IMG/VR virus record: IMGVR_UViG_3300043567_000778
Span: 1-46,645 of that record
DNA length: 46,645 nt
Direction: 5' to 3' (one strand)
Source of the DNA: a virus
Shown here: positions 1-6,675 of the stretch, in pieces
Numbering within the stretch: position 1 is the first letter of the stretch
Layout: each line of letters begins with the position of its first letter
Notes under the pieces: generated by a model
What the model saw: only the letters and a program-made list of their open reading frames with translations
Told to the model about the DNA's origin: nothing
Database searches by the model: none
Translations under genes and position numbers: made by a program

Positions 1-156
1 AATGTTCTTTTCAGTAATACCAATCCACTTGAGTTCTTCTACAACTTTACGAAGAGTAGCAACAGCAATAGTATGAGGATGAGATTGTTCCATATCACCC
101 CAGTCAAATCTCACTTCTTCAATAGCATCTGCGACTGCTTGTGCCTCTTTAGTCAT
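1..156 (-). CDS. Hypothetical protein, C-terminus cut by the window edge
   Basis: This is an open frame of 52 codons that starts MTKEAQAVADAIEEV and runs off the left end. An alternative start (MKMTK) lies two codons upstream at 162, overlapping the end of the previous gene. I do not recognise the family. The protein is acidic and probably helical, and it belongs to the leftward string of small coupled genes. Confidence 0.6.
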   Translation of the reverse strand, partial: MTKEAQAVADAIEEVRFDWGDMEQSHPHTIAVATLRKVVEELKWIGITEKNI

Positions 157-163
157 TTTCATT

Positions 164-376
164 TCAGTTGTCCTCTATCAAACGAATGCTGTCTTCAATC
201 TCACCTCTCATATCATAAAAATACGATTTTCCCCGTTCAAGAATAAAAGTATCATAATCTTCTTGTGTGGGTTCCTCTTCCATTTCCATATCCTTCCAAA
301 CTTCCAAGAAATCTTCAACAGACATATGGTATTCCAGAGGAATGTATGCGACTTTGGGAATGATGTGGTTAGTCAT
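164..376 (-). CDS. Small acidic hypothetical protein, copy 1 of a duplicated gene
   Basis: The protein has 70 residues, from MTNHIIPKVAYIPLEY to IRLIEDN. It is almost identical to the product of 4785-4997. About 128 bp in the middle and 5' part of the two genes match at every base, silent sites included, while the 3' ends have diverged. That pattern suggests recent duplication or gene conversion. I recognise no domain; the sequence is rich in Glu, Asp and aromatic residues. Confidence 0.75.
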   Translation of the reverse strand: MTNHIIPKVAYIPLEYHMSVEDFLEVWKDMEMEEEPTQEDYDTFILERGKSYFYDMRGEIEDSIRLIEDN

Positions 377-377
377 T

Positions 378-596
378 TCAGTTCTTAAAGAGTTTGTAGA
401 TTGCGTCAGCAATAGCAAGTGCTTCTTCTTTATTCATACAAATATGTTGAACTCGTTTATCTCCTTTTTCTTTATCAAACTCCCAATAAGAAACGGTGAA
501 ACCTTCACATCCAACATCAAGATGAGTGTCTTCGGCAGTATACCAATAGTCAGAATGTTCTTGAATACGAACTTGATTGGTGATTTCAATAGTCAT
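378..596 (-). CDS. Small hypothetical protein, paralogue of the gene at 938-1141
   Basis: The protein has 72 residues. The start at 596 (MTIEITNQ) is chosen because TGAGGAAAC lies just upstream. The C-terminus, NKEEALAIADAIYKLFKN, nearly matches the C-terminus of the 938-1141 product, and both share a YWYT/YYTVED...SYW core, so they are tandem paralogues separated by one unrelated gene. Function is unknown. Confidence 0.75.
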   Translation of the reverse strand: MTIEITNQVRIQEHSDYWYTAEDTHLDVGCEGFTVSYWEFDKEKGDKRVQHICMNKEEALAIADAIYKLFKN

Positions 597-606
597 TTCA
601 GTTTCC

Positions 607-936
607 TCAAAATTTCTCTTCAATTTCTTGTTTTGTTGCTACTTCCACAGTAGGATAATTCACATCCTCATAACCATACAATTCAAAATCCCTAATCAGG
701 TCTGTAACAAGATTATCGCACAGATAATCAGCAAAAATTCCTGGGTCAAGTTCTCCGTCATCTGTAAGCATATCGTGATCCTTATGCTTTTCAGGGTCAA
801 ACCTAATATAAAAAGTTACTTTATAACCTTTTAGGTTTTCCAAAGCACCCTTTAACTTCTGTTGTTCCTTATGCTGTTGGATTTGAAGTTCAAGTTCGTT
901 GAGTTGTTCTTCGGTCAGTTGTGAAAGGTCAATCAT
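607..936 (-). CDS. Hypothetical protein with helical N-terminus
   Basis: The protein has 109 residues. A Gln/Glu-rich helical N-terminus (LTEEQLNELELQIQQHKEQQ) is followed by a mixed segment with YKVTFYIRFDPEKH and an acidic tail. The start at 936 follows the previous stop directly. The gene lies between the two paralogues at 378 and 938. I do not recognise the family. Confidence 0.7.
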   Translation of the reverse strand: MIDLSQLTEEQLNELELQIQQHKEQQKLKGALENLKGYKVTFYIRFDPEKHKDHDMLTDDGELDPGIFADYLCDNLVTDLIRDFELYGYEDVNYPTVEVATKQEIEEKF

Positions 937-937
937 T

Positions 938-1141
938 TCAGTTCTTAAAGAGTTTGTAAATTGCGTCTGCTACTGCGAGTGCTTCTTCTTTTTCCATCGT
1001 AATGTGAGTATGCCGTTTTCCATCTTGCCAATAGGAAATGGTGCAACCATCCATACTGGTAGCAATATTTGAGTCTTCAACTGTGTAATACCATTCCTCA
1101 TCGGGAAGAATGTTGATGCAGGTGCTGGTGTCAATTGCCAT
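938..1141 (-). CDS. Small hypothetical protein, paralogue of the gene at 378-596
   Basis: The protein has 67 residues and ends EKEEALAVADAIYKLFKN, matching the tail of its neighbour at 378-596. It is the first gene behind the promoter cassette at 1167-1222. A CAGGAAC ribosome-binding site lies a few bases before the ATG. Function is unknown; position suggests early expression. Confidence 0.75.
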   Translation of the reverse strand: MAIDTSTCINILPDEEWYYTVEDSNIATSMDGCTISYWQDGKRHTHITMEKEEALAVADAIYKLFKN

Positions 1142-1166
1142 TTGGAGTTCCTGTGTGTATGAGAGT

Positions 1167-1222
1167 ATTATAAGGCAAAAAGGGGTCTTGTGGAGACCCC
1201 CTGTGCCAGTTCTTCAAGTGTC
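1167..1222 (-). promoter_or_regulatory. Promoter cassette A: TATAAT -10 with upstream 20-bp box
   Basis: Read leftward, a perfect -10 TATAAT (1167-1172) is preceded by a 30-bp gap and then the box GACACTTGAAGAACTGGCAC (1203-1222). The same box and gap recur at cassettes B, C and D. There is no clear -35 hexamer (best TCCACA). The box also encodes the last codons of the gene at 1214-1369 (KDT-stop). Confidence 0.7.
1177..1200 (-). terminator. Rho-independent terminator inside promoter cassette A
   Basis: Read leftward, GGGGTC-TCCACAA-GACCCC forms a 6-bp GC stem followed by TTTTT and GCC, directly ahead of the TATAAT. It would end transcripts from the genes to the right just before the new promoter starts. 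Confidence 0.7.
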
Positions 1223-1369
1223 CTTACCCAAGTTCTTATAAATTGCATCCACCCATATCTTATCAAAATATTTCCTGTCTTCATCAGTAATCATATTTGC
1301 TCTCATCCACTCTTCAAAGGTGATGTTATTATCATCCAAGTATTTTTGGAGTTCTTCAATTGTCAACAT
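1214..1369 (-). CDS. Small hypothetical protein
   Basis: The protein has 51 residues, from MLTIEELQKYLDDN to KNLGKDT. The start at 1369 is chosen because TTTGAGG stands just before it; it overlaps the end of the 1356-1718 gene by 14 bp. The final codons lie inside the conserved box of cassette A. Function is unknown. Confidence 0.65.
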   Translation of the reverse strand: MLTIEELQKYLDDNNITFEEWMRANMITDEDRKYFDKIWVDAIYKNLGKDT

Positions 1370-1718
1370 AAACCTCAAAGGTGATTTTTGTTCCACCCAT
1401 AAGCATAACATCGTGTTCCATACTCACACTTGATACCTTTGCTTTTCCTTGTTTGATTTTATCTGCGACTTGTAAAAAAGTTTTTTCCGTATCGTGAATA
1501 TCGTGAGTTATAAAACTTGATGCCTTTATAATACCTGTGGTTGATGTTGCTACTGATAGATTTGTAAGATTGGATGTGACTGATGTGAGTGAAGTTGTAT
1601 TGGTTGAAGGATATTTCTTGAGTGTATCAGTAATTTCAATCTCTGCTTTTGTTTCTTTTGGTTTTTCTTTTTTCTCTGGGTGAAGTTCGTAAAACTTCTC
1701 AATTAGAGGATTAGTCAT
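1356..1718 (-). CDS. Hypothetical protein with Ser/Thr-rich middle
   Basis: The protein has 120 residues. A charged N-terminus (EKKEKPKETKAE) leads into a Thr/Ser/Asn-rich stretch around residues 40-60 and a C-terminal region with VADKIKQGKAKV and a beta-rich end. Start and stop overlap its neighbours. I do not recognise the family. Confidence 0.7.
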   Translation of the reverse strand: MTNPLIEKFYELHPEKKEKPKETKAEIEITDTLKKYPSTNTTSLTSVTSNLTNLSVATSTTGIIKASSFITHDIHDTEKTFLQVADKIKQGKAKVSSVSMEHDVMLMGGTKITFEVYVDN

Positions 1719-1905
1719 TCTTTACCTCTGGTTCTTCGGCAGTTACATATGTGACTTCCATATCAATATAAGCAAGAATATCCATAATCTTATTCATAGT
1801 TCTTGCCCTTACATCATCTGGAAACTTTCCACCATAATTCACAGTTATCAAACTATGATAGATTATATCGTGAATCACATATAAATCAGCAGCAGTTAGT
1901 TTCAT
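1711..1905 (-). CDS. Small hypothetical protein
   Basis: The protein has 64 residues, begins MKLTAADLYVIHDIIYHS and ends acidic (EEPEVKND). It overlaps the downstream gene by 8 bp and is coupled to the upstream one by ATGA. No domain is recognised. Confidence 0.7.
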   Translation of the reverse strand: MKLTAADLYVIHDIIYHSLITVNYGGKFPDDVRARTMNKIMDILAYIDMEVTYVTAEEPEVKND

Positions 1906-2465
1906 TTCTCATCCACCCAACGGAAACCCAAAAGTTTATTCATAAAGAACCTAACAATCGCAGTCGGTTTCTTATTCATACAATACTTCAAATATCCATT
2001 ACCAAATGTATAATATCCAACTTCTTTACCACCTTCTTTAATTACAAAATTGGAAGTAATATTACTACCACCAGTCACAGTAAGTTTAGAGTAATCTAAT
2101 TTTGCTGGAAAACTACCATATTTTTTTGCGTCTTCAAAGTTCTCAATAATTCTATTGAACTTTTGATTGTAATAATACTCTTGATGACATTTGAGTTCAG
2201 CAAACTTATGCTTGATACTCTCAATATGTTTATCAAACTTCTCCTCACATTCTTGTTGTATTTCTTCTAATGACTTGCGTGGTAATTCAAATTTGATTTC
2301 TTGTGGCTCATTCGGGATCGTAAAGTATTCTTTGAGAAGTTCATACTTTTCGTTGTCTTCTTCAGCAGAAGCATACAAGTTCATACACTCAAAGACATTC
2401 TTTACATCTTTGAGGGTTTTGATTTTACTTATATCAAGTTTGTGATTTAATCGTTTTTCAGTCAT
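1902..2465 (-). CDS. Hypothetical protein, largest of the left-end cluster
   Basis: The protein has 187 residues. Residues about 55-115 are charged and helical, likely a coiled coil (KSLEEIQQECEEKFDKHI and on). The C-terminal part is beta-rich and ends in a basic segment (RFFMNKLLGFRWVDEK). The ATG overlaps the stop of the 2462-2596 gene. I do not recognise a family. Confidence 0.75.
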   Translation of the reverse strand: MTEKRLNHKLDISKIKTLKDVKNVFECMNLYASAEEDNEKYELLKEYFTIPNEPQEIKFELPRKSLEEIQQECEEKFDKHIESIKHKFAELKCHQEYYYNQKFNRIIENFEDAKKYGSFPAKLDYSKLTVTGGSNITSNFVIKEGGKEVGYYTFGNGYLKYCMNKKPTAIVRFFMNKLLGFRWVDEK

Positions 2466-2596
2466 TCTTCAATCTCCACATTTCCCCAACGATTGAGTGC
2501 CTCACGGATAGTGTTTCTAACTTCAGGATAAAGATTGTAATACCCTCCAATCTCATCCCAGAGTTCATCAAGTTGTTCGTCAGTTGGTTCAGTCAT
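2462..2596 (-). CDS. 44-residue hypothetical protein, copy 1 of a duplicated gene
   Basis: It begins MTEPTDEQLDELWDEIGG, contains REALNRWGN, and ends EIEE. A second copy at 4637-4783 shares all but the ends at protein level and most of the DNA. ATGA coupling to the downstream gene supports translation. Function is unknown. Confidence 0.7.
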   Translation of the reverse strand: MTEPTDEQLDELWDEIGGYYNLYPEVRNTIREALNRWGNVEIEE

Positions 2597-2598
2597 AA

Positions 2599-2832
2599 TC
2601 AATAATCAACTCCTTCTACTCTATTATCCCAATTTGGTCTCATTACACCTTTTTTATCCCAATTTGCTCTCACATCTTTAAACCTAAAATCATAAAGTCG
2701 TTGAACAGCACCATTGCGATTGATGATTTCGTTTTCCAACTGACGAATGTAGATATAAACTGGGTCGGGCACCTCAAAGTTTTGAAGGTCTTTGTAGGGC
2801 ATATTATAGCACGAAATGTAAGATTTAGTCAT
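2599..2832 (-). CDS. Small hypothetical protein
   Basis: The protein has 77 residues, begins MTKSYISCYNMPYKDL and has a Trp/Asn-rich C-terminus (ANWDKKGVMRPNWDNR). A TATAAT-like sequence lies within the first codons, so a shorter form from MPYKDL is possible. Function is unknown. Confidence 0.65.
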   Translation of the reverse strand: MTKSYISCYNMPYKDLQNFEVPDPVYIYIRQLENEIINRNGAVQRLYDFRFKDVRANWDKKGVMRPNWDNRVEGVDY

Positions 2833-3029
2833 TTCTGGTTCTCTTGAAGTTTGAGGTAATCATAAGCAATCTTGCACTCTTTGGGTTTCTCTACGCAATA
2901 CACAATACCTTCGTTCTTTCCTTTCACCATACCATCATCAAAACCAAACCGAGAACCTAAAAGAAACATCACACCAACAACTGCAAAGAATGCAACTAAA
3001 AGTCCTCCAACAACATTATCATCGTTCAT
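2829..3029 (-). CDS. Small membrane protein, one transmembrane segment
   Basis: The protein has 66 residues. Residues about 7-25 (VGGLLVAFFAVVGVMFLLG) form one hydrophobic segment. It is followed by a charged domain with two cysteines (VYCVEKPKECK). It sits next to another small membrane protein (3031-3285). Inference: an early protein acting at the host inner membrane; no family is recognised. Confidence 0.7.
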   Translation of the reverse strand: MNDDNVVGGLLVAFFAVVGVMFLLGSRFGFDDGMVKGKNEGIVYCVEKPKECKIAYDYLKLQENQK

Positions 3030-3030
3030 T

Positions 3031-3285
3031 TTACTTCACCTCATTATAAAATACAGGAACTTCACCACAAATGTTAGTTGCGGAATTGGTGTTTAGACCA
3101 TAAGACTTCCTACATTCTAACACAATCTCATAAGATTTCAAGAACATCTCTCTGTCTTTTTGAGTATTGTAAGCATCCAGATACTTACCATAAGCATCCG
3201 TTCCAAATCCCAAAAGAATAGTAAGAAATAAACTTCCAATCATAAGAACTGGAATGAGTAGTGATTCCCAATCAAGGTTTTTCAT
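3031..3285 (-). CDS. Small membrane protein, copy 1 of a duplicated family
   Basis: The protein has 84 residues, with one hydrophobic segment at about 9-27 (LLIPVLMIGSLFLTILLGF). The C-terminal domain holds TQKDREMFLKSYEIV, ECRKSY and ICGEVPVFYNEVK. The product of 5451-5669 has almost the same C-terminal domain but an unrelated membrane segment, so the conserved tail is the functional part. Confidence 0.75.
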   Translation of the reverse strand: MKNLDWESLLIPVLMIGSLFLTILLGFGTDAYGKYLDAYNTQKDREMFLKSYEIVLECRKSYGLNTNSATNICGEVPVFYNEVK

Positions 3286-3464
3286 AGTTTTTCAATCTCC
3301 TCACACAATTCTAAAAAATCAGCACACATAATCACACCAGGGCTTTGTTGGAGTTGGTTAATCACCTCACGGAAAGCATCAGTAAGGTTTAGGGTAGGAT
3401 CGTGTTGGGGATCATCATAATAAGCAGAGAATACTTTCTTTGCTTTTTCTTTCATATCAGTCAT
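3282..3464 (-). CDS. Small hypothetical protein
   Basis: The protein has 60 residues, begins MTDMKEKAKKVFSAYYDD and ends DFLELCEEIEKL. It is ATGA-coupled on both sides and predicted helical. Function is unknown. Confidence 0.7.
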   Translation of the reverse strand: MTDMKEKAKKVFSAYYDDPQHDPTLNLTDAFREVINQLQQSPGVIMCADFLELCEEIEKL

Positions 3465-3646
3465 TTTAATTCCTGTTTAAATTTCCAAAGGATAAAATCA
3501 ACATCACCATCATTAACTTTTTCTATCCAATCAGCAATCTCTTCAAGTGCTGCCTTTGCTTCGTTGTTTCGGCAGTCCTCATAAGTTTCTCCTTGTGGTG
3601 CAGTGGAGATTGCCGTTGCGATGCGTTGGAGTAGGGTTTTAGTCAT
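3461..3646 (-). CDS. Small hypothetical protein
   Basis: The protein has 61 residues. It begins MTKTLLQRIATAISTAP and contains EEIADWIEKVNDGDVDF. It is coupled by overlap to both neighbours. Helical and acidic; no family is recognised. Confidence 0.7.
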   Translation of the reverse strand: MTKTLLQRIATAISTAPQGETYEDCRNNEAKAALEEIADWIEKVNDGDVDFILWKFKQELK

Positions 3647-3722
3647 CGTATTTCAGTTTTAAAGTGAATAACATAATCAGGGATACAATACTTACTAAAT
3701 GTCCAATTTGTTCTCCAGTCAT
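3639..3722 (-). CDS. Possible 27-residue membrane peptide
   Basis: The frame reads MTGEQIGHLVSIVSLIMLF plus eight more residues. Its start overlaps the stop of 3719-3886 (ATGA) and its end overlaps the start of 3461-3646, as for the surrounding genes. The hydrophobic middle could cross a membrane. Its small size leaves real doubt. Confidence 0.4.
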   Translation of the reverse strand: MTGEQIGHLVSIVSLIMLFTLKLKYDD

Positions 3723-3886
3723 CTTTCAGCAACCACGATAAAGTCATTCATAGAAATACTCCTCTTACTTTTAACAAGAATACCTTGATTTGGAAAATAA
3801 GGAACTGCTACAAGATTATAGAATGGTCTCAACTGCTCATAGAGAGTATAAAGGTGTCCGTCTTTCTTGTATCGGTAGAGTTTCAT
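3719..3886 (-). CDS. 55-residue hypothetical protein
   Basis: It begins MKLYRYKKDGHLYTLYEQL and ends DFIVVAER. The opening MKL-aromatic-x-aromatic resembles the starts of the 7132-7389 and 8913-9188 products, so the three may be distant relatives. Overlaps on both sides support translation. Confidence 0.6.
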   Translation of the reverse strand: MKLYRYKKDGHLYTLYEQLRPFYNLVAVPYFPNQGILVKSKRSISMNDFIVVAER

Positions 3887-4089
3887 AGTGCCTCCACATC
3901 ATAAGAGATTTCATTTAGTTCTTGAGCAGTATGAGTAAGCCAAGGTTCATTTGCAAGCACTCCATCTCTATGAATGATAGAAGAAATCACACGAATAGAA
4001 GATGCTAATGCTTGTTTCATATCATCAGTGGGTTCTACAATCAATTCTGCCTTGAATGCTTCCCAAACTTTGTATGCTGTGTCAGTCAT
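3883..4089 (-). CDS. Small hypothetical protein
   Basis: The protein has 68 residues, begins MTDTAYKVWEAFKAEL and is helical and acidic. The start at 4089 is chosen because it overlaps the stop of the upstream gene (ATGA). Function is unknown. Confidence 0.7.
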   Translation of the reverse strand: MTDTAYKVWEAFKAELIVEPTDDMKQALASSIRVISSIIHRDGVLANEPWLTHTAQELNEISYDVEAL

Positions 4090-4295
4090 TGTGGTTCTCC
4101 AAAAAGTCCAGTGTATCCAGTGGAATAAGATGTTTCGTAGCAACCATCATCATAACCCATTTGATAGATTTTTTGGGCAAACTTCAAGAAGTCTTCTTCA
4201 TCACATTCCCAGTAAATGTCGTGTGTTGTTTTACATATGTGTCTATCAAACCCATAGGTGTTAGCAAGTTTGATGATTTCTTCATTATTCGTCAT
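4086..4295 (-). CDS. Small hypothetical protein, His/Cys-containing
   Basis: The protein has 69 residues, begins MTNNEEIIKLANTYGF and contains DRHICKTTHDIYWECDEED and MGYDDGCYET. The scattered His and Cys could bind metal but do not form a recognised motif. It is ATGA-coupled on both sides. Confidence 0.7.
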   Translation of the reverse strand: MTNNEEIIKLANTYGFDRHICKTTHDIYWECDEEDFLKFAQKIYQMGYDDGCYETSYSTGYTGLFGEPQ

Positions 4296-4516
4296 AGCAA
4301 CTCCAACTCATCACAAATGGCATCAATCTCTTTGAGACATTCATCCCATCCAGCATTAAACATTACATCCAGTTCATCAGTAAAATCAACCTTATTAGTT
4401 CCTGATAGTTGCTTACGAAGTTGTTGAAGAACTTCTTGAAGCATCCAAGCAGTATTGTGTGCTTCACTTTTACAAATAACTTTTAGGAGTTCTTCTGCTC
4501 TTTCTTGGTTAGTCAT
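4292..4516 (-). CDS. Small hypothetical protein
   Basis: The protein has 74 residues, begins MTNQERAEELLKVICKS and has an acidic helical C-terminus (WDECLKEIDAICDELELL). It is coupled to both neighbours. Function is unknown. Confidence 0.7.
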   Translation of the reverse strand: MTNQERAEELLKVICKSEAHNTAWMLQEVLQQLRKQLSGTNKVDFTDELDVMFNAGWDECLKEIDAICDELELL

Positions 4517-4644
4517 AATACTGCTGCGATTACTGCTGGTAGAGTGTTTGTGGTTTTGTCTGTTGGTTCTTGTGATTTTTTCTCTTTGTGTTCTTCAAGT
4601 GCTTTGAGAAAGATTTCCTCTTCTCGTTGAAGGTCGTCAGGCAT
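4513..4644 (-). CDS. 43-residue hypothetical protein
   Basis: It begins MPDDLQREEEIFLKALEE, a charged helix, continues with a Lys/Thr-rich linker and ends in a small hydrophobic tail (LPAVIAAVL). Both ends overlap neighbouring frames. Function is unknown. Confidence 0.6.
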   Translation of the reverse strand: MPDDLQREEEIFLKALEEHKEKKSQEPTDKTTNTLPAVIAAVL

Positions 4645-4783
4645 TTTCTTTTACCTCTGGTTCTGGTGTTCCCCAACGATTGAGTGCCTCACGGATAGTA
4701 TTTCTAACTTCGGGATAAAGATTGTAATAACCTCCAATCTCATCCCAGAGTTCATCAAGTTGTTCGTCAGTTGGGTTAGACAT
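4637..4783 (-). CDS. 48-residue hypothetical protein, copy 2 of the 2462 gene
   Basis: It begins MSNPTDEQLDELWDEIGG and shares the REALNRWG core with the 2462-2596 product. The C-terminus differs (TPEPEVKENA). High DNA identity shows a recent duplication. Confidence 0.7.
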   Translation of the reverse strand: MSNPTDEQLDELWDEIGGYYNLYPEVRNTIREALNRWGTPEPEVKENA

Positions 4784-4784
4784 T

Positions 4785-4997
4785 TCAGTTGTCCTCCATC
4801 AAACGAATACTACCTTCAATATAACCTCTCATATCATAAAAATACGATTTTCCCCTATCAAGAATAAAAGTATCATAATCTTCTTGTGTGGGTTCCTCTT
4901 CCATTTCCATATCCTTCCAAACTTCCAAGAAATCTTCAACAGACATATGGTATTCCAGAGGAATGTATGCGACTTTGGGAATGATTGAGTTAGTCAT
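4785..4997 (-). CDS. Small acidic hypothetical protein, copy 2 of the 164 gene
   Basis: The protein has 70 residues, begins MTNSIIPKVAYIPLEY and is nearly identical to the 164-376 product. It is the first gene behind promoter cassette B. In copy 1 the same gene lies several genes from its promoter, so the duplicate has been placed under its own promoter. Confidence 0.75.
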   Translation of the reverse strand: MTNSIIPKVAYIPLEYHMSVEDFLEVWKDMEMEEEPTQEDYDTFILDRGKSYFYDMRGYIEGSIRLMEDN

Positions 4998-5019
4998 CGG
5001 TTTGATTGCTTATGAGAGT

Positions 5020-5075
5020 ATTATAAGGCATCCACAGGGGGATTGGTGGTGTCTTGTGCCAGTTTAGAAAGTGTC
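5020..5075 (-). promoter_or_regulatory. Promoter cassette B
   Basis: A TATAAT -10 (5020-5025) reads leftward into 4785-4997. The box GACACTTTCTAAACTGGCAC occupies 5056-5075, 30 bp upstream of the -10, exactly as in cassettes A, C and D. No -35 hexamer is evident. The box overlaps the stop codon of the 5064-5237 gene. Confidence 0.7.
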
Positions 5076-5237
5076 CTTCTTTATAGATTTCTCCACAATC
5101 TCTAATAATTTTTTAGGAGTAATGGAACGAAGTGCTTCATTTTCTTTTCGCAATCTTTCAACTTCCTTTCTAATTTGTTTGTTGTCTTCTCTAATTTGTT
5201 TGATTTCTTCTCTAAAACCAGACAACCAATCAGTCAT
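5064..5237 (-). CDS. Small coiled-coil protein
   Basis: The protein has 57 residues. After MTDWLSGF it runs as a highly charged heptad-like helix (EEIKQIREDNKQIRKEVER), probably a dimeric coiled coil, and ends KKDTF inside the box of cassette B. The start overlaps the end of the 5234-5449 gene. Function is unknown. Confidence 0.7.
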   Translation of the reverse strand: MTDWLSGFREEIKQIREDNKQIRKEVERLRKENEALRSITPKKLLEIVEKSIKKDTF

Positions 5238-5449
5238 TTGACATTCTCATTAATAGGGGGGTCAATCAATCCTGGTGGAATTACATACCAGATAATGTTG
5301 TTTGTTTTGCGAATATCTGTTAGAGCATACATAAACTCATCAATAGTATTAAAAGATAATACTTCAAAGTCCTCTTCTTGATGAAGAGAAATCTTTTTAT
5401 TTTGAATATCTACCACATATTTTATTGGAGTTTTAAGGAGTTCAGTCAT
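5234..5449 (-). CDS. Small hypothetical protein
   Basis: The protein has 71 residues. It begins MTELLKTPIKYVVDIQNKKI and contains a short pattern TIDEFMYALTDIRKTN, similar in layout to the ETVDQFMNVLEVVRTQ of the 25373-25564 product. A shared small beta-alpha fold is possible. Function is unknown. Confidence 0.7.
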   Translation of the reverse strand: MTELLKTPIKYVVDIQNKKISLHQEEDFEVLSFNTIDEFMYALTDIRKTNNIIWYVIPPGLIDPPINENVK

Positions 5450-5450
5450 T

Positions 5451-5669
5451 TCACTTTACCTCATTATAAAATACAGGAACTTCACCACAAATAGAATTTG
5501 CTGAATGACCTACGGTATAAGACTTCCTACATTCTATCACAATCTCATAAGATTTCAAGAACATCTCTCTGTCCTTTTGAGTATTGTAAGTGTTTAGTAG
5601 TTCCATAGAAAGGAAATAACCAGTGACGATGAGAAGTGGAATAATGAGAGTAAAGATAAAGAGTTTCAT
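5451..5669 (-). CDS. Small membrane protein, copy 2 of the 3031 family
   Basis: The protein has 72 residues. It begins MKLFIFTLIIPLLIVTGYFL, an N-terminal membrane segment or signal anchor, followed by the conserved tail also present in the 3031-3285 protein (QKDREMFLKSYEIV, ECRKSY, ICGEVPVFYNEVK). The start at 5669 overlaps the upstream stop. Confidence 0.75.
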   Translation of the reverse strand: MKLFIFTLIIPLLIVTGYFLSMELLNTYNTQKDREMFLKSYEIVIECRKSYTVGHSANSICGEVPVFYNEVK

Positions 5670-5851
5670 TTCAATCCACTCATACAAATAGAACAAAGAC
5701 AATCATCAGTTTTAGGAACTCTAAACATAATGTGATTTCCAGAGCAACAATCTCTATCACCACATTTCATACAATTATCACAAACCCACTCTTTTTGATT
5801 ACGACATTTGACGAAATCTTCAAGAGTATAGTTTTGAAGAAGATTGGTCAT
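5666..5851 (-). CDS. Small cysteine-rich, probably zinc-binding protein
   Basis: The protein has 61 residues with nine cysteines, arranged as CDNCMKCGDRDCC and a second set CLCSICM. The pairs suggest one or two structural zinc sites. It is the first gene behind promoter cassette C. I know no named family for it. Confidence 0.7.
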   Translation of the reverse strand: MTNLLQNYTLEDFVKCRNQKEWVCDNCMKCGDRDCCSGNHIMFRVPKTDDCLCSICMSGLK

Positions 5852-5876
5852 CTCAGGTGTCTGTGTGTATGAGAGT

Positions 5877-5932
5877 ATTATAAGGCATCCACAGGGTCTG
5901 TGGTGAGGTCTTGTGCCAGTTTAGAAAGTGTC
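5877..5932 (-). promoter_or_regulatory. Promoter cassette C
   Basis: The TATAAT -10 is at 5877-5882 and the box GACACTTTCTAAACTGGCAC at 5913-5932, 30 bp upstream and identical to the box of cassette B. A CCACAG/CTGTGG hairpin lies between box and -10. The cassette begins two bases after the stop of the homing-endonuclease gene. Confidence 0.7.
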
Positions 5933-5933
5933 C

Positions 5934-6617
5934 TTATGATACTCTAACTCGTTTGGAAGTATCTATACCTCTATACTTTTGAAATCTTGTTAGTGCTCCA
6001 GCATTACTAACATACCCAGTTTCAAGACACATCCACCTTTGAGAGTTTAATTTTTTACTATTTTCACTTCTTTGTTCTGGGGTAAGAGCAAAAATACCGA
6101 CTTTAAGTTCCTTTGCTTTATTACCACCAATTTTACCAGATTTTTTACCATTTTCACTTCTTTGTTCTTCAGTTAATCCATATATTCCAACACCAAGTTC
6201 ATATGACCTATACCCACCTTTTTTACCATCTTCAATCATTTGTTCTTTTGTTCTTCCGTGTATTCCTATTTTTTCTTCATATTGTTTTTTAGCACTATTT
6301 TTTCCTGCTATTCTTGCTTGCTTTATTGAAAATGTTCCAGCACAACACGCATTCAAACACCATTTATCATTATTAAAAACTGGTTTTATCAATCTTTGTT
6401 CTACTTTATTTGCTTCTAACCAACCTTCATCGGTGAAGTCAAAAAGTTCTAATATCTGTTTCTTGGGAGTATAAAGTTCCCAACACCACTTGTTTGTCTT
6501 TGGAGAACCCCAATACTCTTGATTGTAATATTCCTCCTTCTTTACTCCATAGTAATAGTAAGGAACTTCCTCAAAAGTAATTTTATATGTGTATATTCTT
6601 GGACTTTGTGAAGTCAT
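5934..6617 (-). CDS. GIY-YIG homing endonuclease-like protein
   Basis: The protein has 227 residues. An N-terminal GIY-YIG-type module (YTYK at about 9-12, YYYYG at about 19-23, EYW, and a later Glu/Asn context) is followed by three tandem DNA-binding-like repeats: GIHGRTKEQMIEDGKKGG, then GIYGLTEEQRSENGKKSG, then GIFALTPEQRSENSKK. A C-terminal segment reads CLETGYVSNAGAL. This layout is typical of free-standing phage homing endonucleases with NUMOD-like repeats, which cut related genomes so that the gene spreads. It has its own terminator, late promoter and inverted repeat upstream. The GIY-YIG core is degenerate, so activity is uncertain. Confidence 0.75.
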   Translation of the reverse strand: MTSQSPRIYTYKITFEEVPYYYYGVKKEEYYNQEYWGSPKTNKWCWELYTPKKQILELFDFTDEGWLEANKVEQRLIKPVFNNDKWCLNACCAGTFSIKQARIAGKNSAKKQYEEKIGIHGRTKEQMIEDGKKGGYRSYELGVGIYGLTEEQRSENGKKSGKIGGNKAKELKVGIFALTPEQRSENSKKLNSQRWMCLETGYVSNAGALTRFQKYRGIDTSKRVRVS

Positions 6618-6642
6618 CGTAATCTTGTTGAAACGGCATTAT

Positions 6643-6650
6643 TATTTATA
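6643..6650 (-). promoter_or_regulatory. T4-type late promoter
   Basis: A perfect TATAAATA reads leftward about 26 bp before the ATG of the 5934-6617 gene. Transcription would start near 6637, inside the proximal arm of the inverted repeat. Confidence 0.7.
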
Positions 6651-6657
6651 ATAGAAA

Positions 6658-6675
6658 AGGTGCCCGAAAGCACCT
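6658..6675 (-). terminator. Rho-independent terminator
   Basis: AGGTGC-TTTCGG-GCACCT followed by TTTC reads leftward. It should stop transcripts from the genes at 6718 and beyond before they reach the endonuclease gene. Confidence 0.75.
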
